Assembly: GCF_004912165.1 (NCBI RefSeq)
Contig: NZ_STGV01000001.1
Span: forward strand, 434,001-498,000
Length of the DNA: 64,000 bases
Reading direction: 5' to 3'
Origin: Peteryoungia ipomoeae
Lineage (GTDB): Bacteria > Pseudomonadota > Alphaproteobacteria > Rhizobiales > Rhizobiaceae
A model generated the notes under the pieces. It was given only the letters and a program-made list of their open reading frames with translations, did no database searches and was not told the origin of the DNA. Numbering within the stretch: position 1 is the stretch's first letter; the number at the start of each line of letters is the position of its first letter. The position numbers were made by a program, and so were the translations under genes. This document shows positions 63,080 through 64,000 of this stretch, piece by piece.

Positions 63080-63157
63080 TCCTAGGGTTTGTCCCGAGGA
63101 TCTGCTGACGGCGTAATCCACTCAAGGGCAGCGGATGCTCGGGACAGGCCCGAGCAT
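63080..63157. repeat. palindromic intergenic repeat (GTCATCCT...CCCGAG type)
   Basis: TCCTAGGGTTTGTCCCGAGG (from 63080) is a slightly degenerate hairpin, and ATGCTCGGG (63135-63143) pairs perfectly with CCCGAGCAT (63149-63157). The GTCATCCT/CCCGAGGA pattern is one I recognise as a frequent alphaproteobacterial spacer repeat. It sits between convergent genes and may also help termination. Confidence 0.65.
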
Positions 63158-63192
63158 TTACCGAAGCCGACAAGCGGGATTGGGCCGATCCA

Positions 63193-63456
63193 TCATCCGA
63201 CGAGGACGACTGCCACCATGAGCAGAGAGAGCGGACCGGTAACACCGAAGAGAATGAAGCCGACGACCGTCAAGGTCGCCCATGTCAGCCAGAATGGGCG
63301 ATAGTTCCCGGTGCGGAAGCCGAGATAACTCACGAACAGATTTGCACCCCACAGAACGAGAGCCAGACCGTTCGAGGCTATGCCAAATCTCGGCAACAGA
63401 AACGATATCGCGGCCAGGCCTGTGGCCATCAGCAGGAGATCTCTGTTCTGCGTCAT
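63193..63456 (-). CDS. small hypothetical membrane protein
   Basis: An 87-residue very hydrophobic protein with about three membrane helices (about residues 6-23, 28-48 and 56-86) that I do not recognise. The start MTQNRDLLLMATG is reasonable, but only weak purine-rich sequence precedes it. It lies 41 bp after the S-formylglutathione hydrolase start-to-stop direction, on the same strand, so it could be the last gene of that transcript. Confidence 0.6.
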   Translation of the reverse strand: MTQNRDLLLMATGLAAISFLLPRFGIASNGLALVLWGANLFVSYLGFRTGNYRPFWLTWATLTVVGFILFGVTGPLSLLMVAVVLVG

Positions 63457-63497
63457 GACTGTTGGATCATTCTCTCAGGTTCGACGCATTCTTCCGC

Positions 63498-64000
63498 TCA
63501 GCCCAAGCGCTCCGCATGCCACTTCAGGTGGTCGTCCATGAAGGTCGAGATGAAGTAGTAAGAGTGATCGTACCGCTCATGCATCCTGAGCGTCAGGCCG
63601 ATATCCGTGCCCTTGATCGCTTCTTCGAACAGCCACGGCGCAAGACCAGTCTCGAGAAAACTGTCGGCCTTGCCCTGGTCGATCAAGAATTCCGGGAAGC
63701 GGGCGCCGTCTTCCACCAGCGCGCAGGCATCATATTGCCGCCACTTGGCCCGGTCGGCCCCGAGATATTTTTCGAAAGCGTCCTGCGTCCAGTCGGCGGT
63801 CATCGGGTTGACGATCGGAGCGAAGGCCGAGCAGCTCTTGAACCGCTCGGGGTTCTTGAGAGCAATCGTCATGGCGCCATGGCCACCCATGGAATGGCCG
63901 AAAATGCCCTGGCGGTTCATGTCTGCCTTGAACTGTTCGGCGATCAGCGCCGGCAATTCTTCGGTGATGTAGGAATACATCTGGTAGTGTCCGGCCCAGG
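63498..64000 (-). CDS. S-formylglutathione hydrolase, N-terminus beyond window
   Basis: The C-terminal 167 residues of an esterase D/S-formylglutathione hydrolase, which completes glutathione-dependent formaldehyde oxidation by releasing formate. The in-frame sequence continues to the window edge (WAGHYQMYSYITEELP). The nucleophile elbow is GHSMGGHGAM; the acid DQGKAD and the His of YDHSYYFI complete the triad. Usually about 280 residues, so roughly 110 are missing. Often beside a glutathione-dependent formaldehyde dehydrogenase, which would be off-window. Confidence 0.93.
   Translation of the reverse strand, partial: WAGHYQMYSYITEELPALIAEQFKADMNRQGIFGHSMGGHGAMTIALKNPERFKSCSAFAPIVNPMTADWTQDAFEKYLGADRAKWRQYDACALVEDGARFPEFLIDQGKADSFLETGLAPWLFEEAIKGTDIGLTLRMHERYDHSYYFISTFMDDHLKWHAERLG

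Noticed and set aside
1..64000. tRNA, rRNA, CRISPR array, transposase, integrase or phage genes
   Set aside because: I looked for them in gaps and on both strands and saw none; the gaps contain only promoters, hairpins and palindromic repeats.

Overview
The window looks like chromosome of a Rhizobiaceae-type alphaproteobacterium (Rhizobium/Agrobacterium/Ensifer relatives). The evidence is high GC, the very-long-chain fatty acid lipid A set (AcpXL, two divergent ketosynthases, LpxXL), aerobic-type cobalamin genes, an FnrN regulator with FNR/FixK boxes in front of hemN, fixNOQP and fixGHIS, and Rhizobiales-style palindromic intergenic repeats. I see no rRNA, tRNA, CRISPR array, insertion sequence or phage. 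Most of the window is core genome. The less ordinary parts are the 8.6-14 kb molybdoenzyme-maturation operon and the 49.7-63.1 kb sugar locus.

Layout. 1-8.4 kb: a truncated PAS sensor, small hydrolase and membrane proteins, a minus-strand rpe-DUF2259-membrane protein-purB run, an SDR and a periplasmic binding protein. 8.6-14.3 kb: a flavin reductase followed by CoxD-like ATPase, CoxE-like VWA protein, two half-length XdhC proteins and a molybdopterin-binding/MobA-like fusion, translationally coupled, but with no molybdenum hydroxylase structural genes in view. 14.4-22.9 kb: Nudix, RhlE helicase, M23 peptidase, a di-iron DUF455 protein with a single-cysteine peroxiredoxin, and a YhdP/AsmA-like giant. 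22.9-29 kb: cobK-cbiD facing away from cobA-cobB-cobC-cobD.

29-31.3 kb: fnrN diverges from hemN across an FNR-type box placed at -41.5 from a plausible start site. 31.4-36.9 kb: the acpXL-fabZXL-fabF2XL-fabF1XL-alcohol dehydrogenase-lpxXL operon that makes and attaches the 27-OH-C28-type acyl chain of lipid A. 37-38.4 kb: a PAS protein and a hemerythrin-like protein. 38.6-46.7 kb: fixNOQP (cbb3 oxidase) and fixGHIS (its copper/assembly genes), each behind its own FNR/FixK box. FnrN therefore probably couples oxygen limitation to high-affinity respiration and to oxygen-independent heme synthesis within this window. gnd and a degenerate GGDEF membrane protein follow.

49.7-63.1 kb: a LacI-family regulator diverges from a CUT1-type sugar ABC transporter (binding protein, two permeases, ATPase), then a GH2 beta-mannosidase-like enzyme, a sugar isomerase/epimerase, a Gfo/Idh/MocA dehydrogenase, an aldo/keto reductase and a GH43 beta-xylosidase-like enzyme. 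This reads as an uptake and breakdown pathway for plant hemicellulose oligosaccharides (mannosides/xylosides, inferred). Three different palindromic repeat elements lie in its last intergenic gaps. The window ends in a small membrane protein and a truncated S-formylglutathione hydrolase.
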